DNA from: Phycisphaerales bacterium
GTDB taxonomy: Bacteria; Planctomycetota; Phycisphaerae; UBA1845; UTPLA1
Length of the DNA: 64,000 nucleotides
Assembly (NCBI GenBank): GCA_022360095.1
Contig: JAKSDK010001090.1
Span: 1 to 64,000 of the forward strand
Direction: 5' to 3'
Positions 1-8,384 of the stretch are shown piece after piece (the first letter of the stretch is position 1; every line of letters starts with the position of its first letter). Under the pieces are notes generated by a model. The model saw nothing but the letters and a program-made list of their open reading frames with translations, had not been told where the DNA came from and ran no database searches. The position numbers were made by a program, and so were the translations under genes.

Positions 1-576
1 CAGGGAAAGGGTGTGTGGGCTCGCGAGGCGACCGATGGGCTCGGCGTCACGGACGAAGACGGCGTCGTCAAGCTGGCCTTCGATGACGTCGCCGAGCTTG
101 CACAAGCCGCCTACGTGAGCGACAAGACGGTGGACGCCGATGACAAGCCGATTTTTGAGGCATGGGTCGGCGTCTTTGATCAAGGCGATGACGTTGCGTT
201 GGATATGAATGTCGGATTGGCCAGCGCATCCCATGCCACCGACTTCGATGCCATCACGGCCTTCGCGGCGATTCACCTGGATGGCAATTCGCTAAGAATT
301 CGGCCGCAGAGTGACGACGACGCCACCGACGTAGCGCCATTTGACAGCACGATTGACGCCGTCTTGGGTACCTACTTCTTTCTTCAGATCGACGCACGCA
401 ATAAGGATGATGTGAAGTTCTACATCAACGGTGTTCTTGTTGCCAACCAGAACCCCTTTGTTTTGACGAACTACGCGGGAGGCCTGGCCGCCATTGCTCA
501 CATTGAGAAAGGCAATAACGACACAGCGGCCGATGTTCGGCTTCACGGTTTGAAGGTTCGCACCGGGCTGTCGTAA
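1..576 (+). CDS. Prophage virion protein, LamG/concanavalin-like, 5'-partial
   Basis: The frame is open from the first base of the window, so the GTG at 13 is probably internal and the gene begins to the left. The visible part (about 190 residues) is acidic and beta-rich, with a segment reading FFLQIDARNKDDVKFYINGV that resembles the strands of laminin-G/concanavalin-like folds. It ends 24 bases before the next gene of a one-directional phage late operon, so a head decoration or other virion role is likely. That role is inferred from position and not from a recognised family. Confidence 0.55.
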   Translation, partial: QGKGVWAREATDGLGVTDEDGVVKLAFDDVAELAQAAYVSDKTVDADDKPIFEAWVGVFDQGDDVALDMNVGLASASHATDFDAITAFAAIHLDGNSLRIRPQSDDDATDVAPFDSTIDAVLGTYFFLQIDARNKDDVKFYINGVLVANQNPFVLTNYAGGLAAIAHIEKGNNDTAADVRLHGLKVRTGLS

Positions 577-600
577 GGAGACGGAGTTCCTAAACGAATC

Positions 601-966
601 ATGAATTACGCGGATGAAATATTTCAGGAGTTTGCAGCTCCGGTGATCAAGGAAGTCGCTGGGGAGCAGGTGACGTTGAAAGGCGACTGCCAAAACGACC
701 TGACGGTCACCGCGTTGTCCGTCTCACCGGTCAGGGGCAACGAGCGTGAACACGGCGACGAGACGGACGCCGAACTCATGGTCGAAGTTTCGTTCAATGC
801 TGCAGACATCGGAGATCCAGGCGACTGGTCTACGGTCGTGATCAACGAAGAAGAATGGCACATCGATGAAGCGGTGGCCTTGCAGACGTCCAGTGTCGTC
901 GTGATTCGGGCGAGGCAAACCGTCGCGGTCGAGAAAACGCGGCCCGGCCTGCGAAATCGGAGGTAA
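601..966 (+). CDS. Putative head-tail joining protein (small prophage protein)
   Basis: A 121-residue acidic protein in the slot between virion genes and tail genes where siphophages carry head-tail connectors of the gpFII/neck type. The C-terminal half is predicted beta (DWSTVVINEEEWHID, then SSVVVIRARQTV), in keeping with small beta-barrel joining proteins. The start is the ATG at 601, 24 bases after the preceding stop. No diagnostic motif is seen, so the role is inferred from size, order and fold impression only. Confidence 0.45.
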   Translation: MNYADEIFQEFAAPVIKEVAGEQVTLKGDCQNDLTVTALSVSPVRGNEREHGDETDAELMVEVSFNAADIGDPGDWSTVVINEEEWHIDEAVALQTSSVVVIRARQTVAVEKTRPGLRNRR

Positions 967-972
967 TGCACC

Positions 973-1275
973 TTGTTGGCCAACATCCCAAGTGAAGTCT
1001 GGGAAAGCGGTGGTGCGGTGGTCATCGCAGTGATCGCGGTCCAGGGGGCATTTGAGCTGGTCAAGTTCTTTGTAGGGGCACGGCGCAACGGTCATTCGAG
1101 TAACAGTCGCAACGGCCAACAGGACTTGAATCGGGTGCATGCGGAGAGGATTGCAAAGCTGGAGGCGTCTCACAAGTCGATTCGGGCGGAGCTTCAGGAT
1201 TTGAAGCGCAAAGTTGACTGCGTTGACACCAAGGTGACCAGGCTGATCGCGATGAACGAAGCAATGGGTGGGTAA
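973..1275 (+). CDS. Small membrane-anchored coiled-coil prophage protein
   Basis: A 100-residue protein starting at TTG 973, six bases after the previous stop. Residues about 14-33 form one hydrophobic segment (GGAVVIAVIAVQGAFELVKF). A charged region follows, and then a heptad-like coiled coil from about residue 54 to 95 (ERIAKLEASHKSIRAELQDL). It ends in a TAATG overlap with the next gene, which suggests coupled translation. The layout of one membrane segment plus a coiled coil fits a spanin- or holin-like lysis accessory, but no family was recognised. Confidence 0.5.
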   Translation: MLANIPSEVWESGGAVVIAVIAVQGAFELVKFFVGARRNGHSSNSRNGQQDLNRVHAERIAKLEASHKSIRAELQDLKRKVDCVDTKVTRLIAMNEAMGG

Positions 1276-1805
1276 TGACCGAACTGGTTGGTGGAATCAG
1301 TCTTGCGCAGGAGAGGCTACGGCAGATGGTCGCAAACTGCCCGACTTTTCAAACTTGGACCGGCGCGGAGACGGTTGAACAGGCCCTGAGCCGTGTTTAT
1401 CACCTGGACTTGCCTGAACCTGAAAACGGCGTCGCCTACAACCTGCAGCAACTTAAGAAGCTCCGGCCTTTCGCAGTCGTCGCAACCGACCCAGATGCAG
1501 GCTACACCGAAACACTCGCGGGAAGATCGACCTGGGTAGATGGCGGGGAACTCTTTGTGGGTTTTGAACAGGACGTGCCCAACGAAATCGAAACCGACTT
1601 GCCCGAGATCTTCATCCGGTTCACAAACACGATGGGATCGATCATCGATGACCTGAAGAAACTGATCCAAGACAACGTCGATTTTCGTCTGGACATTCGC
1701 AAGATCACGTTTTGGGGGCCTGACGAATCCAAAAAGAAGGAGCGGGCAAAGAAGGGCCACTACGTCACGGGGACGTTTGTAATCGAGTGGGGATCCGGAC
1801 GATAG
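1275..1805 (+). CDS. Prophage neck/tail completion protein, hypothetical
   Basis: A 176-residue protein whose ATG shares one base with the preceding TAA. It has an alpha/beta appearance with no transmembrane segment. The C-terminal stretch (IRKITFWGPDESKKKERAKK, then GTFVIEWG) resembles the beta-strand ends of small tail completion proteins. It sits between the connector-like genes and the basic morphogenesis-like gene at 1819, where siphophages place a tail terminator or neck protein. The function is inferred from order. Confidence 0.45.
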   Translation: MTELVGGISLAQERLRQMVANCPTFQTWTGAETVEQALSRVYHLDLPEPENGVAYNLQQLKKLRPFAVVATDPDAGYTETLAGRSTWVDGGELFVGFEQDVPNEIETDLPEIFIRFTNTMGSIIDDLKKLIQDNVDFRLDIRKITFWGPDESKKKERAKKGHYVTGTFVIEWGSGR

Positions 1806-1818
1806 CGAGCAATCAAGG

Positions 1819-2325
1819 ATGATCATTTTCACCTTCAAAGAACGCGGACCCGTACCACGAGTCATACGGAAGGAGTTCAACCGCATCAAGAAGTCTGCCT
1901 ATCGTCACATAGGCAACTACTGGCATCGTTTTTTTCTCCGGAAACACTTCACGCGCGCAGGGGCGAAAGAGTACGGATATCTACCTCGAAAGGGTGAGTC
2001 GGGCAATCCCGACCCCTTCAACTTCAAGCGGTCCTACACCGGGCGAAAACTGAAACGGTTCGGCCATACGAATCCGTTGGTCTTCTCGGGGGAGTCGATG
2101 CGGCGGGCTATGGTTCGCATTGTCCGGTCGACGTCCAGGGGTGCGCGGGTGGTGATGAAAGCGCCTGCGTTCAATTTCCGGAACAAGCACAGCAACATCA
2201 ACATGCGTGAAGAGTTGACGAGGGTCTCCAGGCCCGAACGTCAAAAAAAGGTCCAGCTCTTTGATCGTTTCCTCGATCGGAGACTGGAGGCCATTAACAA
2301 AACAAGGACCGTTCGAATTCGCTGA
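1819..2325 (+). CDS. Putative tail/virion morphogenesis protein (gp10/gpG-like)
   Basis: A very basic 168-residue protein, rich in Arg and Lys throughout. The central segment HTNPLVFSGESMRRAM resembles the 'P-L-x-x-(T/S)-G-x-L-R-x-x' signature of phage virion morphogenesis and HK97 gp10-type tail completion proteins, in which a short loop precedes an arginine-rich helix. It lies immediately before the putative tail tube gene, as such proteins do. The match is by eye and partial. Confidence 0.45.
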   Translation: MIIFTFKERGPVPRVIRKEFNRIKKSAYRHIGNYWHRFFLRKHFTRAGAKEYGYLPRKGESGNPDPFNFKRSYTGRKLKRFGHTNPLVFSGESMRRAMVRIVRSTSRGARVVMKAPAFNFRNKHSNINMREELTRVSRPERQKKVQLFDRFLDRRLEAINKTRTVRIR

Positions 2326-2338
2326 GGAGCTTTGAAAC

Positions 2339-3262
2339 ATGGGCCTTCAACAACGACATGGATACGGCGGCGTTGAAATCGGCGCGACGAAGATCGGCGG
2401 GATCGAGTCGATGCCCGACCTCGACACCGGCACGGAAGTACGTGGCGGCACGGCGGACGCGGCCGTCTATCCGTCCTTTAACTCGGTCACCGGGCAAAAT
2501 CCCACGGGAACCTTCGAGACCCGGGCACTCAAGACCGCGATCGATGCACTCGGACAACTCGGCGTGAATCTCGCCACGAGCCCGTTGAAGGTCTATGTGG
2601 CCTTGCGTCAGACCGGCGGGACGTTCGATGTCTCTGCCGCGCACAGGCTCTACACGATGAACCATGGGATCGTCGTTCCGGGCAGGATCTCGGGGAATCA
2701 CCAGGGTGATTACACCATGGGATTCGACGCCACGATTACCTATGACGGCGTGAACGAGCCAATCATTCCGGCCGATGATGCGGCCTTGCCCGCCGGATTC
2801 GATGACACCGAACGGTTTACCCTCGGTCCGATCGAGATCGGGGGCGTCGCGTTGAGCGGAGACCAATCGGTAGAGATCGATTTTGCAATCAATGTGAACG
2901 CCAGGGGGGCGACGTCGGACATCTGGCCGACCCTCGCCAGCATCGTTCCGCCGGTCGAGCCGACGATCACGATTCGCGGGATTGATCAGAGCTGGTTCAG
3001 CAATGCCAACATTCCGCTGCTCGGGAAAAAGATCGAGCACCTCGACACCACGATCTACTTCCGCAAGCGCCTTGATGGTGGTGGCTTCGTGCCGGATGCG
3101 ACGGCGGAGCACATCAGCCTGTCCGTTGCCGGCACGGCCTACATCGGTTCGGCATTGACCGACGATGACGGCGATGCCGGCCAAACGCTGATGGTGAAAC
3201 CCAGTGATGACGGCGCGAATGACGTCTTGAAGTTTAACACGGCGACGGCGATCGCCGCTTGA
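2339..3262 (+). CDS. Putative major tail tube protein
   Basis: A 307-residue beta-rich, Gly/Thr/Asp-rich protein starting at ATG 2339, 14 bases after the preceding stop and behind AGGAG. Length, composition and place in the operon (after connectors, before chaperone and tape measure) fit a siphophage tail tube protein. The middle contains repeated beta patterns such as EPTITIRGIDQSW and EHISLSVAGTAYIG. It is the only gene of suitable size between the connector block and the chaperone. No sequence motif proves the assignment. Confidence 0.5.
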   Translation: MGLQQRHGYGGVEIGATKIGGIESMPDLDTGTEVRGGTADAAVYPSFNSVTGQNPTGTFETRALKTAIDALGQLGVNLATSPLKVYVALRQTGGTFDVSAAHRLYTMNHGIVVPGRISGNHQGDYTMGFDATITYDGVNEPIIPADDAALPAGFDDTERFTLGPIEIGGVALSGDQSVEIDFAINVNARGATSDIWPTLASIVPPVEPTITIRGIDQSWFSNANIPLLGKKIEHLDTTIYFRKRLDGGGFVPDATAEHISLSVAGTAYIGSALTDDDGDAGQTLMVKPSDDGANDVLKFNTATAIAA

Positions 3263-3322
3263 TGGTGAACAAGCTCGCAAAGGGCGAGTGAAACAGAAAC
3301 GCATTTTCAAAGGAGTGAACAA

Positions 3323-3907
3323 ATGATCAGATTGAAAGCCATTTTGTTGTGCGGCGTGATTGCCCTGGCGTCGTCCGGGTGCCATGCGCTCAACCCCGCC
3401 GCCTATCTTGGGGAGACGCCCGTTGTGGAGATCGGAGGTGGGCACACTTGGCTTGGTGGGTGGGTCAATATGAAGGCGACATCCAAGTTCGTCGGGAGGG
3501 CAAAGGGGATCAAGAAGGATCCAACCACCGGAGTCTTCGAGGCGAAAGAACTCAGTGTCGACGTGGATCCGGCCTCCGTCTGGGACAAGCGGCTTCAAAT
3601 GGCGAACATGTTGCCTACCCTTTTTGATGCAGCGGGCACTCAGTACGAGCGCATGATTCGTGCCAGCGGTGACGCAAGCGCTGCAAACATCGACGCCATT
3701 TGGGGGCCGCTGAACAATATCACCAAAGGACTCAACCTCTTAAAGCCCGCGGAGAATAAGACGCCACCGACTCCCAATAAGCCGGCCGACGCCAAGACGA
3801 CTCGCGCCGAAACGATACCGAAAGAGTGGACGGTCGCGATCGATTCGGATCGTGCCCGGCAAATTCAACTGGATCGCGAGCGGCAATGGCGGGAAGAGCA
3901 ATGGTGA
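3323..3907 (+). CDS. Prophage-encoded lipoprotein
   Basis: A 194-residue protein with a type II signal peptide: basic start (MIRLK), hydrophobic core and lipobox ALASSGC, placing the lipidated cysteine near residue 20. AAAGGAG lies just before ATG 3323. The C-terminal 50 residues are charged and end in a likely helix (RARQIQLDRERQWREEQW). It overlaps the next gene by 7 bases (ATGGTGA). A lipoprotein next to a second lipoprotein and a holin-like gene suggests a lysis or surface-exclusion role, which is inference. Confidence 0.6.
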   Translation: MIRLKAILLCGVIALASSGCHALNPAAYLGETPVVEIGGGHTWLGGWVNMKATSKFVGRAKGIKKDPTTGVFEAKELSVDVDPASVWDKRLQMANMLPTLFDAAGTQYERMIRASGDASAANIDAIWGPLNNITKGLNLLKPAENKTPPTPNKPADAKTTRAETIPKEWTVAIDSDRARQIQLDRERQWREEQW

Positions 3908-4194
3908 GGCGCACGTTACTGGTCACATTGCTGTTGCTGTCGTCGTGCGTCTGCAATCCGGAGTTTCACGTTCATATCGGCGAGGAACATTACGTCGGTA
4001 AGAAGCAGGACGGAAAAACGTCCTGGGAGTTAAAGGATGAACTTAAAGAAGTGGCTAAGCCCGAACAGTTGGCTGGACGCAGCGCTCGGAAAGCTGATCG
4101 GCCCAAAGCTGGACAAGATGAAGAGCGGGTGGAAGACGACGGTGGGGCTGATACTCCTGGTGTTGGTTATGGCCTTCCAAACGCTTTTCGCTGA
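3901..4194 (+). CDS. Small lipoprotein overlapping the holin-like gene
   Basis: A 97-residue frame starting at ATG 3901 inside the end of the preceding gene. It begins MVRRTLLVTLLLLSSC, a classic short lipoprotein signal with the cysteine at residue 16. The following 30 residues look like a real protein. From 4037 onward it runs out of frame inside the holin-like gene for 158 bases, where its composition becomes charged and irregular. The arrangement recalls nested Rz/Rz1 spanin genes. The C-terminal part may be biologically trivial. Confidence 0.5.
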   Translation: MVRRTLLVTLLLLSSCVCNPEFHVHIGEEHYVGKKQDGKTSWELKDELKEVAKPEQLAGRSARKADRPKAGQDEERVEDDGGADTPGVGYGLPNAFR

Positions 4195-4339
4195 CAAGAT
4201 CACCAACCCTGATCATGTCGAGCTGGCTGCCGTCGTTGTTGACTACGTTCAGTATCTGGCCTGGGCACTGTGTGGTGTTGGAGTCGTGCACAAAGCGGCC
4301 AAGATGGACCCTGAGAAGTTGAAGGTGAAGCCCGAGTAA
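4037..4339 (+). CDS. Holin-like small membrane protein
   Basis: A 100-residue protein with a basic, amphipathic N-terminus (MNLKKWLSPNSWLDAALGKL) and two hydrophobic segments, about residues 34-51 (TTVGLILLVLVMAFQTLF) and 64-86 (AAVVVDYVQYLAWALCGVGV), followed by a charged tail. Size and topology fit phage holins. It starts in a different frame within the upstream lipoprotein gene and ends 6 bases before the tail chaperone gene. The assignment rests on topology and context only. Confidence 0.5.
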   Translation: MNLKKWLSPNSWLDAALGKLIGPKLDKMKSGWKTTVGLILLVLVMAFQTLFADKITNPDHVELAAVVVDYVQYLAWALCGVGVVHKAAKMDPEKLKVKPE

Positions 4340-4345
4340 AACATC

Positions 4346-5146
4346 ATGGCAGGACTACTTTATTTCATCGACGGGAAGGACAGGTCCATCAAGCTTGATG
4401 AGATTCACAAGCTGGGCTTGGACTACGCCTTTGACAAGCAGCCGACGCCGTCCGGCGTTTCCGGGAGGGGGCCGAGTGGAAGCGCCGGGGTCGTGCTGGC
4501 GGATCCCAAGCGGGTGCCGACCGACAAGATCGGTTACTACCTGGACAAGCAAACCTGGCTGCAGATGCCGGGTAAGCCGGTCTGGGTTGGGTTCTATACC
4601 GATGATCGGCCCAAGCCTGAGGATCTTCAACGGGAACATCCATTGCCTGGCTATCGCGTGAAGTTGGCGGATGGCCAGGAGTGGGTTGTTCCAGTTGCGT
4701 TGACGCCGGCGGATTCGGACGGTTTTCAATTGCAGCATGTGTTGCCAACCATTGCTGTCTTGAGTGAAGAGGGTGAGCTGGAGTCCGGTAGTGTGGAAGC
4801 GAAGTATGCGCCGTTGCTCAAGGTTGCAATGGAATGGTTCAGGGCGGTTCTGAGGCGCGACTTTGCTGCCGATCCGAAACAAGTGGCGGACTTTCCGGAG
4901 TTTTCATCAAAAACAGTCTTCCGGAATGCGATGACGGTATTGGCCCAGAACTATCGGACTGGTCCCGTAGAGATCGCATCACTGAAATTGTTCAATGAAG
5001 AATGCGCGAGCAATGTTCTCGATTGCCTGATCGACAAGCCCAGCATCATCGAGTTCTTGGAAAAAAAAAGAGACGCCGTAGCCTCCGGTTCGCCATCTGT
5101 CAACGCTGGGCCCGAGGCCTCTTGCCAAACTACCGTCCAAGCCTAG
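4346..5146 (+). CDS. Putative tail assembly chaperone, G-like product
   Basis: A 266-residue protein directly upstream of the tape measure gene, where siphophages encode the tail assembly chaperone. The N-terminal 200 residues are soluble and mixed alpha/beta. Near codon 240 the gene runs through nine consecutive A residues (5061-5069). The -1 frame from there stays open to a stop at 5242-5244, two bases before the tape measure start. This is the organisation of the lambda G/GT pair. The unshifted product ends at 5146. No family name was recognised from sequence. Confidence 0.6.
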   Translation: MAGLLYFIDGKDRSIKLDEIHKLGLDYAFDKQPTPSGVSGRGPSGSAGVVLADPKRVPTDKIGYYLDKQTWLQMPGKPVWVGFYTDDRPKPEDLQREHPLPGYRVKLADGQEWVVPVALTPADSDGFQLQHVLPTIAVLSEEGELESGSVEAKYAPLLKVAMEWFRAVLRRDFAADPKQVADFPEFSSKTVFRNAMTVLAQNYRTGPVEIASLKLFNEECASNVLDCLIDKPSIIEFLEKKRDAVASGSPSVNAGPEASCQTTVQA

Positions 5147-5244
5147 CGGATTGGTGGGCTTTCTCGAAGGGGCTGTGTGATCCTGAGCCGATCGTGATGC
5201 ACAACTATCCAGTAGCGATGTCCGTGGTTCGCTTCAAGAAGTAG
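5061..5244 (+). CDS. -1 frameshift extension of the tail chaperone (T-like part)
   Basis: Reading in the zero frame is GAA AAA AAA AGA. A -1 slip on the A run gives AAA AAG AGA and continues for about 58 codons to the TAG at 5242-5244. The extension (beginning KKKRRRSLRF, ending MSVVRFKK) contains a plausible folded segment, SLADWWAFSKGLCDPEP, not shared with the zero-frame end. The predicted fusion product is about 299 residues. The run satisfies X XXY YYZ slippery-site logic, and the open -1 frame ending exactly at the tape measure start is the strongest support. Confidence 0.6.
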
Positions 5245-5246
5245 CA

Positions 5247-6704
5247 ATGGCTGATGTCAATTTAAGAATTGCCGAAGAACGATCCTCGGAGCGCGAAATC
5301 GCCAAGCTCAATCGCGAGCTTGATCAGATGCAGTTCAAGCTGCGTCAGGTTCGCCGGGAGGCGCGTAAGACCGGAAGCCAAGTCAAAAAATCCTTTAGCG
5401 GCGAAGCAGTGAGTAAGCTGAAGGCCTTTGCTTTGCAGTTTGCCGGGATCGATGCGTTGTTGGCGTCGGCTCGTCAATCATTTCAAGATATCCGACAGAT
5501 TCAGGACGATGCAGCGTCGAGAGTCAATCGAGGAGCTCCGGGGCGCAGGGCGTTTGCCCAAGTCGCAAATACGTATGAGGAATTCCAGGCGCTCGCAGAG
5601 CTCTCCGCACGGGGGCGCACTGAATTTGGATTGGAGGGCTCTGAATCTCAACAGCTTGTTTTCGACGCAAAATCGAAAGGGCAACTGCATAACTTTGATC
5701 TGTTCGCCAGTTTGAAGCAAATCGACTTTGACCCGCTGGCTGCCGTGGAGGCTGTGCAAAAGGTTCAGGCCGCATTTGGCGGTTCGGGTGCTGGACGAAC
5801 TGGAGGGGGGAATGCTCGCCAGGTACTGAATAAGACATTAACTGCGGCGGCCGACAGTCCAATTTCGGCCGGCCGATTTGCTCAATCCGCCTCCGTTGCT
5901 TCCGCCTCATTCTCCGCGATCGGTGGACAAGATGAGGAATTATTTGCCCTCCTCTCCGTATTCGCTGAGACCTTTAAGACGCCAGAGCAGGCGGCCGAGA
6001 AGATCAAGAGCTTATCAGGGCAACTTAACAAGAAGCGTCATCTGATTTCCGGGGCTGAGGGGCTTCAGGGTCTTGAGTTGATCCGCGCCCTTCCGGGCTT
6101 GGCGAATGAAGGCAGGCTGCAATCGGAATCCGGCGACACGGTTGATTTGACCAAGTTTCTTGGAGAGATACAAGCGAACGAGGCCATCACTCAGTATGTG
6201 GCGCGAGAAGGCGAGATCTCCAGGAGGCTCAAGCTAATTGAAGATGCGGAGCGGCTAACCGACACCTCTGAAGGAGAATTAACCAAGAAGTTTGGGTTTA
6301 TTAAGAGAGATCCCAAGGCTCAATCTGCACTCGAAGCCGACAGAGAAAGACAAAGGCGCGAGCTGGGGGAAGAAGACGCATTTGGGGTCACAACGAATCG
6401 AGCGAACGCCATCGTCGATGAATTCACTGCAGAAAACAGAAAAATGGGTATCCCTGAGCAACTGATTTGGTTGGCGCAGAAGCGAATGGGGTTCCAGCGT
6501 TTTGTGGAAGGCGATGCAGCGTTCGTTGCGAATCCAAGCGGGAATACCAACTTTATTGAAACGTTTGGGCGAATCGTGGGGCAGGCCGTTGGTGTGGCGC
6601 TCGCCGAGATGCCGGAAAAGGTCGCCGGCGGTGTCAGTAAAGGAATGAAGGATCGCGGCCCCAGAACGATGGGGCCTTCGGATGACCTGCAGGAGAAGCA
6701 GTGA
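5247..6704 (+). CDS. Phage tail tape measure protein (short)
   Basis: A 485-residue protein with a strong N-terminal coiled coil (about residues 8-50, with heptads such as REIAKLNRELDQMQFKL). Helical, Ala/Gln/Glu-rich sequence follows, and a hydrophobic Gly/Ala segment lies near the C-terminus (IVGQAVGVALAEMPEKVAGG). Position right after the chaperone, length greater than neighbours and helical content identify the tape measure protein that sets tail length. At 485 residues the implied tail is short for a siphophage. It starts at ATG 5247. Confidence 0.65.
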   Translation: MADVNLRIAEERSSEREIAKLNRELDQMQFKLRQVRREARKTGSQVKKSFSGEAVSKLKAFALQFAGIDALLASARQSFQDIRQIQDDAASRVNRGAPGRRAFAQVANTYEEFQALAELSARGRTEFGLEGSESQQLVFDAKSKGQLHNFDLFASLKQIDFDPLAAVEAVQKVQAAFGGSGAGRTGGGNARQVLNKTLTAAADSPISAGRFAQSASVASASFSAIGGQDEELFALLSVFAETFKTPEQAAEKIKSLSGQLNKKRHLISGAEGLQGLELIRALPGLANEGRLQSESGDTVDLTKFLGEIQANEAITQYVAREGEISRRLKLIEDAERLTDTSEGELTKKFGFIKRDPKAQSALEADRERQRRELGEEDAFGVTTNRANAIVDEFTAENRKMGIPEQLIWLAQKRMGFQRFVEGDAAFVANPSGNTNFIETFGRIVGQAVGVALAEMPEKVAGGVSKGMKDRGPRTMGPSDDLQEKQ

Positions 6705-6707
6705 CCC

Positions 6708-7109
6708 ATGGCCGGAACCGTCAATGGAACTGCCTGCGATTTCGTCGAGGGTCACGCTACGCGACTTCGTGAGGAATCGGAGGTCTACTTTGTAAACGGG
6801 CACGACGGTCCGGGGATCATCCTTAAGGGAAAACGCGGCGGTGAGTTTGATTTCACTGCATTCAAATACGGCGGCACGAATGGAATCTTCGGATGGATAC
6901 AAACGTTGGAGGATCTTCAGGGCAGCATCGTGGAAATCGTCAATGATGTGGGTGAAGTGTTCCCGAACTGCTACGTCCAAAAGGCTGAACGCCTTCCGAT
7001 CAAGGCCGCGATACGGCACACCGGCACAATTCCTGAAGAGGACGGATTGGAGGCGTCCGTACAGCTGATGGGCGTGTTGTTGGAGAACCCGCCGGATCCA
7101 CCCGCTTGA
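6708..7109 (+). CDS. Prophage tail protein, hypothetical
   Basis: A 133-residue protein starting at ATG 6708, three bases after the tape measure stop. It is beta-rich without a signal peptide. The C-terminal half includes IRHTGTIPEEDGLEASVQLM and ends in an acidic/proline tail. Position just downstream of the tape measure suggests a distal-tail or tail-tip adaptor. No family was recognised. Confidence 0.5.
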   Translation: MAGTVNGTACDFVEGHATRLREESEVYFVNGHDGPGIILKGKRGGEFDFTAFKYGGTNGIFGWIQTLEDLQGSIVEIVNDVGEVFPNCYVQKAERLPIKAAIRHTGTIPEEDGLEASVQLMGVLLENPPDPPA

Positions 7110-7118
7110 GAAGAAGCC

Positions 7119-7682
7119 ATGGCGATCACCAATCAACAACAGCGGCGAACCGGCAACGTGACGCGCATCATCGTCGAAAGCGACCTGGTCGGGGAGATCT
7201 TCTTTCATTGGTACGTCGACGGCGCATACGTCGGCGTGACGCTTCAAGGGCAGCGCGAGTTCAGACTCGATGCCGGTGAAGAGTTTGTCGTCGACGTGAT
7301 TGATACGATCGATCCGGACTTCGATCCGATCGCCAACGCGCCACAAGCCTGGCCGGCCAGGCGAACGATTTGGTGGGTGCAGAGTCAGGATCCGGACATC
7401 GATCACTACCGGGTGTTGCAGATTGCCGGCGGTCTACCGAGCGAGATTTGCAGAATACCGCACGATCCCGCCAAGTGGACGTACTCCTGTCTATCGCCAA
7501 GGTTGCCCGACCTGGCGTTGCTTCGGTTCTTTGTCCTGCCGGTCGATCAATCCGGAAACGTCGGGCAGTCGATTGAGATTCAATCACCGGGCCACACGGT
7601 CGTGCGGACGCCGGACAGCCCCGCGTTCAACGTGACGTTTGATCCCGGCACATCGCGCGTGACGATCACGGAGGCGGCGTAA
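7119..7682 (+). CDS. Prophage tail protein with Ig/fibronectin-like fold, hypothetical
   Basis: A 187-residue protein with alternating beta strands (FFHWYVDGAYVGVTLQG, LALLRFFVLPVDQSGNVGQ). The latter resembles the F-G strands of fibronectin III or Ig-like modules common in tail proteins. The C-terminus (FNVTFDPGTSRVTITEA) is also strand-like. The stop TAA overlaps the next ATG by one base. Role in the tail tip or baseplate is inferred from the operon. Confidence 0.5.
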   Translation: MAITNQQQRRTGNVTRIIVESDLVGEIFFHWYVDGAYVGVTLQGQREFRLDAGEEFVVDVIDTIDPDFDPIANAPQAWPARRTIWWVQSQDPDIDHYRVLQIAGGLPSEICRIPHDPAKWTYSCLSPRLPDLALLRFFVLPVDQSGNVGQSIEIQSPGHTVVRTPDSPAFNVTFDPGTSRVTITEAA

Positions 7683-8356
7683 TGGCACTTCCCGCGAGAA
7701 GATCGGATGCGCTTCGATGGATGAAGTCCGGAGTTGAGATTCAATCGCTGCTGGCGATCAGCGCGATTGAAGGTGTTGTGGTCGCGTTCGTCGCCGGGTC
7801 CAACGGCCCGGGCCTGGGAAGCCTTCGGAATCTCGGAACGAACCTGAAGCGCCTTCAATGGCGTGCGCCGGGATCACAGGTCTACGGCCCCGGGGTCATG
7901 GTCGAGAGCGGGAACACCTACGTTCTTGAGGACGGCGAGGATCCCAACAAGTACGCCAGAGCCAGAGTCGTCGACGCGAATCGAATCCCCAACGGCGCGG
8001 AGGCCTCCATTCATCTGGCCGTTCGTTACGAAAACGGCCTGAGTGACGCCGACGTCACGGCGGCGGAGGCCTCGGCCGGGGACGTCAGGGAATACACGAT
8101 CGATCTGGAGAACGTCAGTGCGAGAACCGTGCGCGACGTCACGGTCTGGATCGTCGGGCCGCTCAACGGATTGAAGATCAGTGATGACGGCGCGACGTGG
8201 GTGGAGCCGGACAGCGAAGTCCATGCGGACGCGTTGTCATTCTCATCGATCGCGGCCGGGGCAAGCGTCACGGTCCATTGTCAGAGAACGACTGCGATGG
8301 GTGCCGGATCGGATCCGGCCATCGAGCGTGCGTTGCGCGCGTCGTTCTCGGCGTAA
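7682..8356 (+). CDS. Prophage tail protein, hypothetical
   Basis: A 224-residue protein whose ATG shares a base with the previous stop. The N-terminal third is hydrophobic/Gly-rich (IEGVVVAFVAGSNGPGLGSL). The remainder looks like an Ig-like domain: residues about 140-200 (YTIDLENVSARTVRDVTVWI, then SFSSIAAGASVTVHCQ) resemble a CARDB- or NEW3-like bacterial beta sandwich. It is probably a structural tail component. Confidence 0.45.
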   Translation: MALPARRSDALRWMKSGVEIQSLLAISAIEGVVVAFVAGSNGPGLGSLRNLGTNLKRLQWRAPGSQVYGPGVMVESGNTYVLEDGEDPNKYARARVVDANRIPNGAEASIHLAVRYENGLSDADVTAAEASAGDVREYTIDLENVSARTVRDVTVWIVGPLNGLKISDDGATWVEPDSEVHADALSFSSIAAGASVTVHCQRTTAMGAGSDPAIERALRASFSA

Positions 8357-8384
8357 AGGAAACACGAAAGGCAAGGATGGAACC

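Noticed and set aside
2294-3598. 434-residue minus-strand frame opposite the tail tube gene
   Set aside because: Low-complexity Arg/Asp/Gly composition and full overlap with a better + strand gene mark it as a shadow of high-GC coding DNA.
6279-7406. 375-residue minus-strand frame across two tail genes
   Set aside because: It spans two well-supported + strand genes and has no recognisable features.
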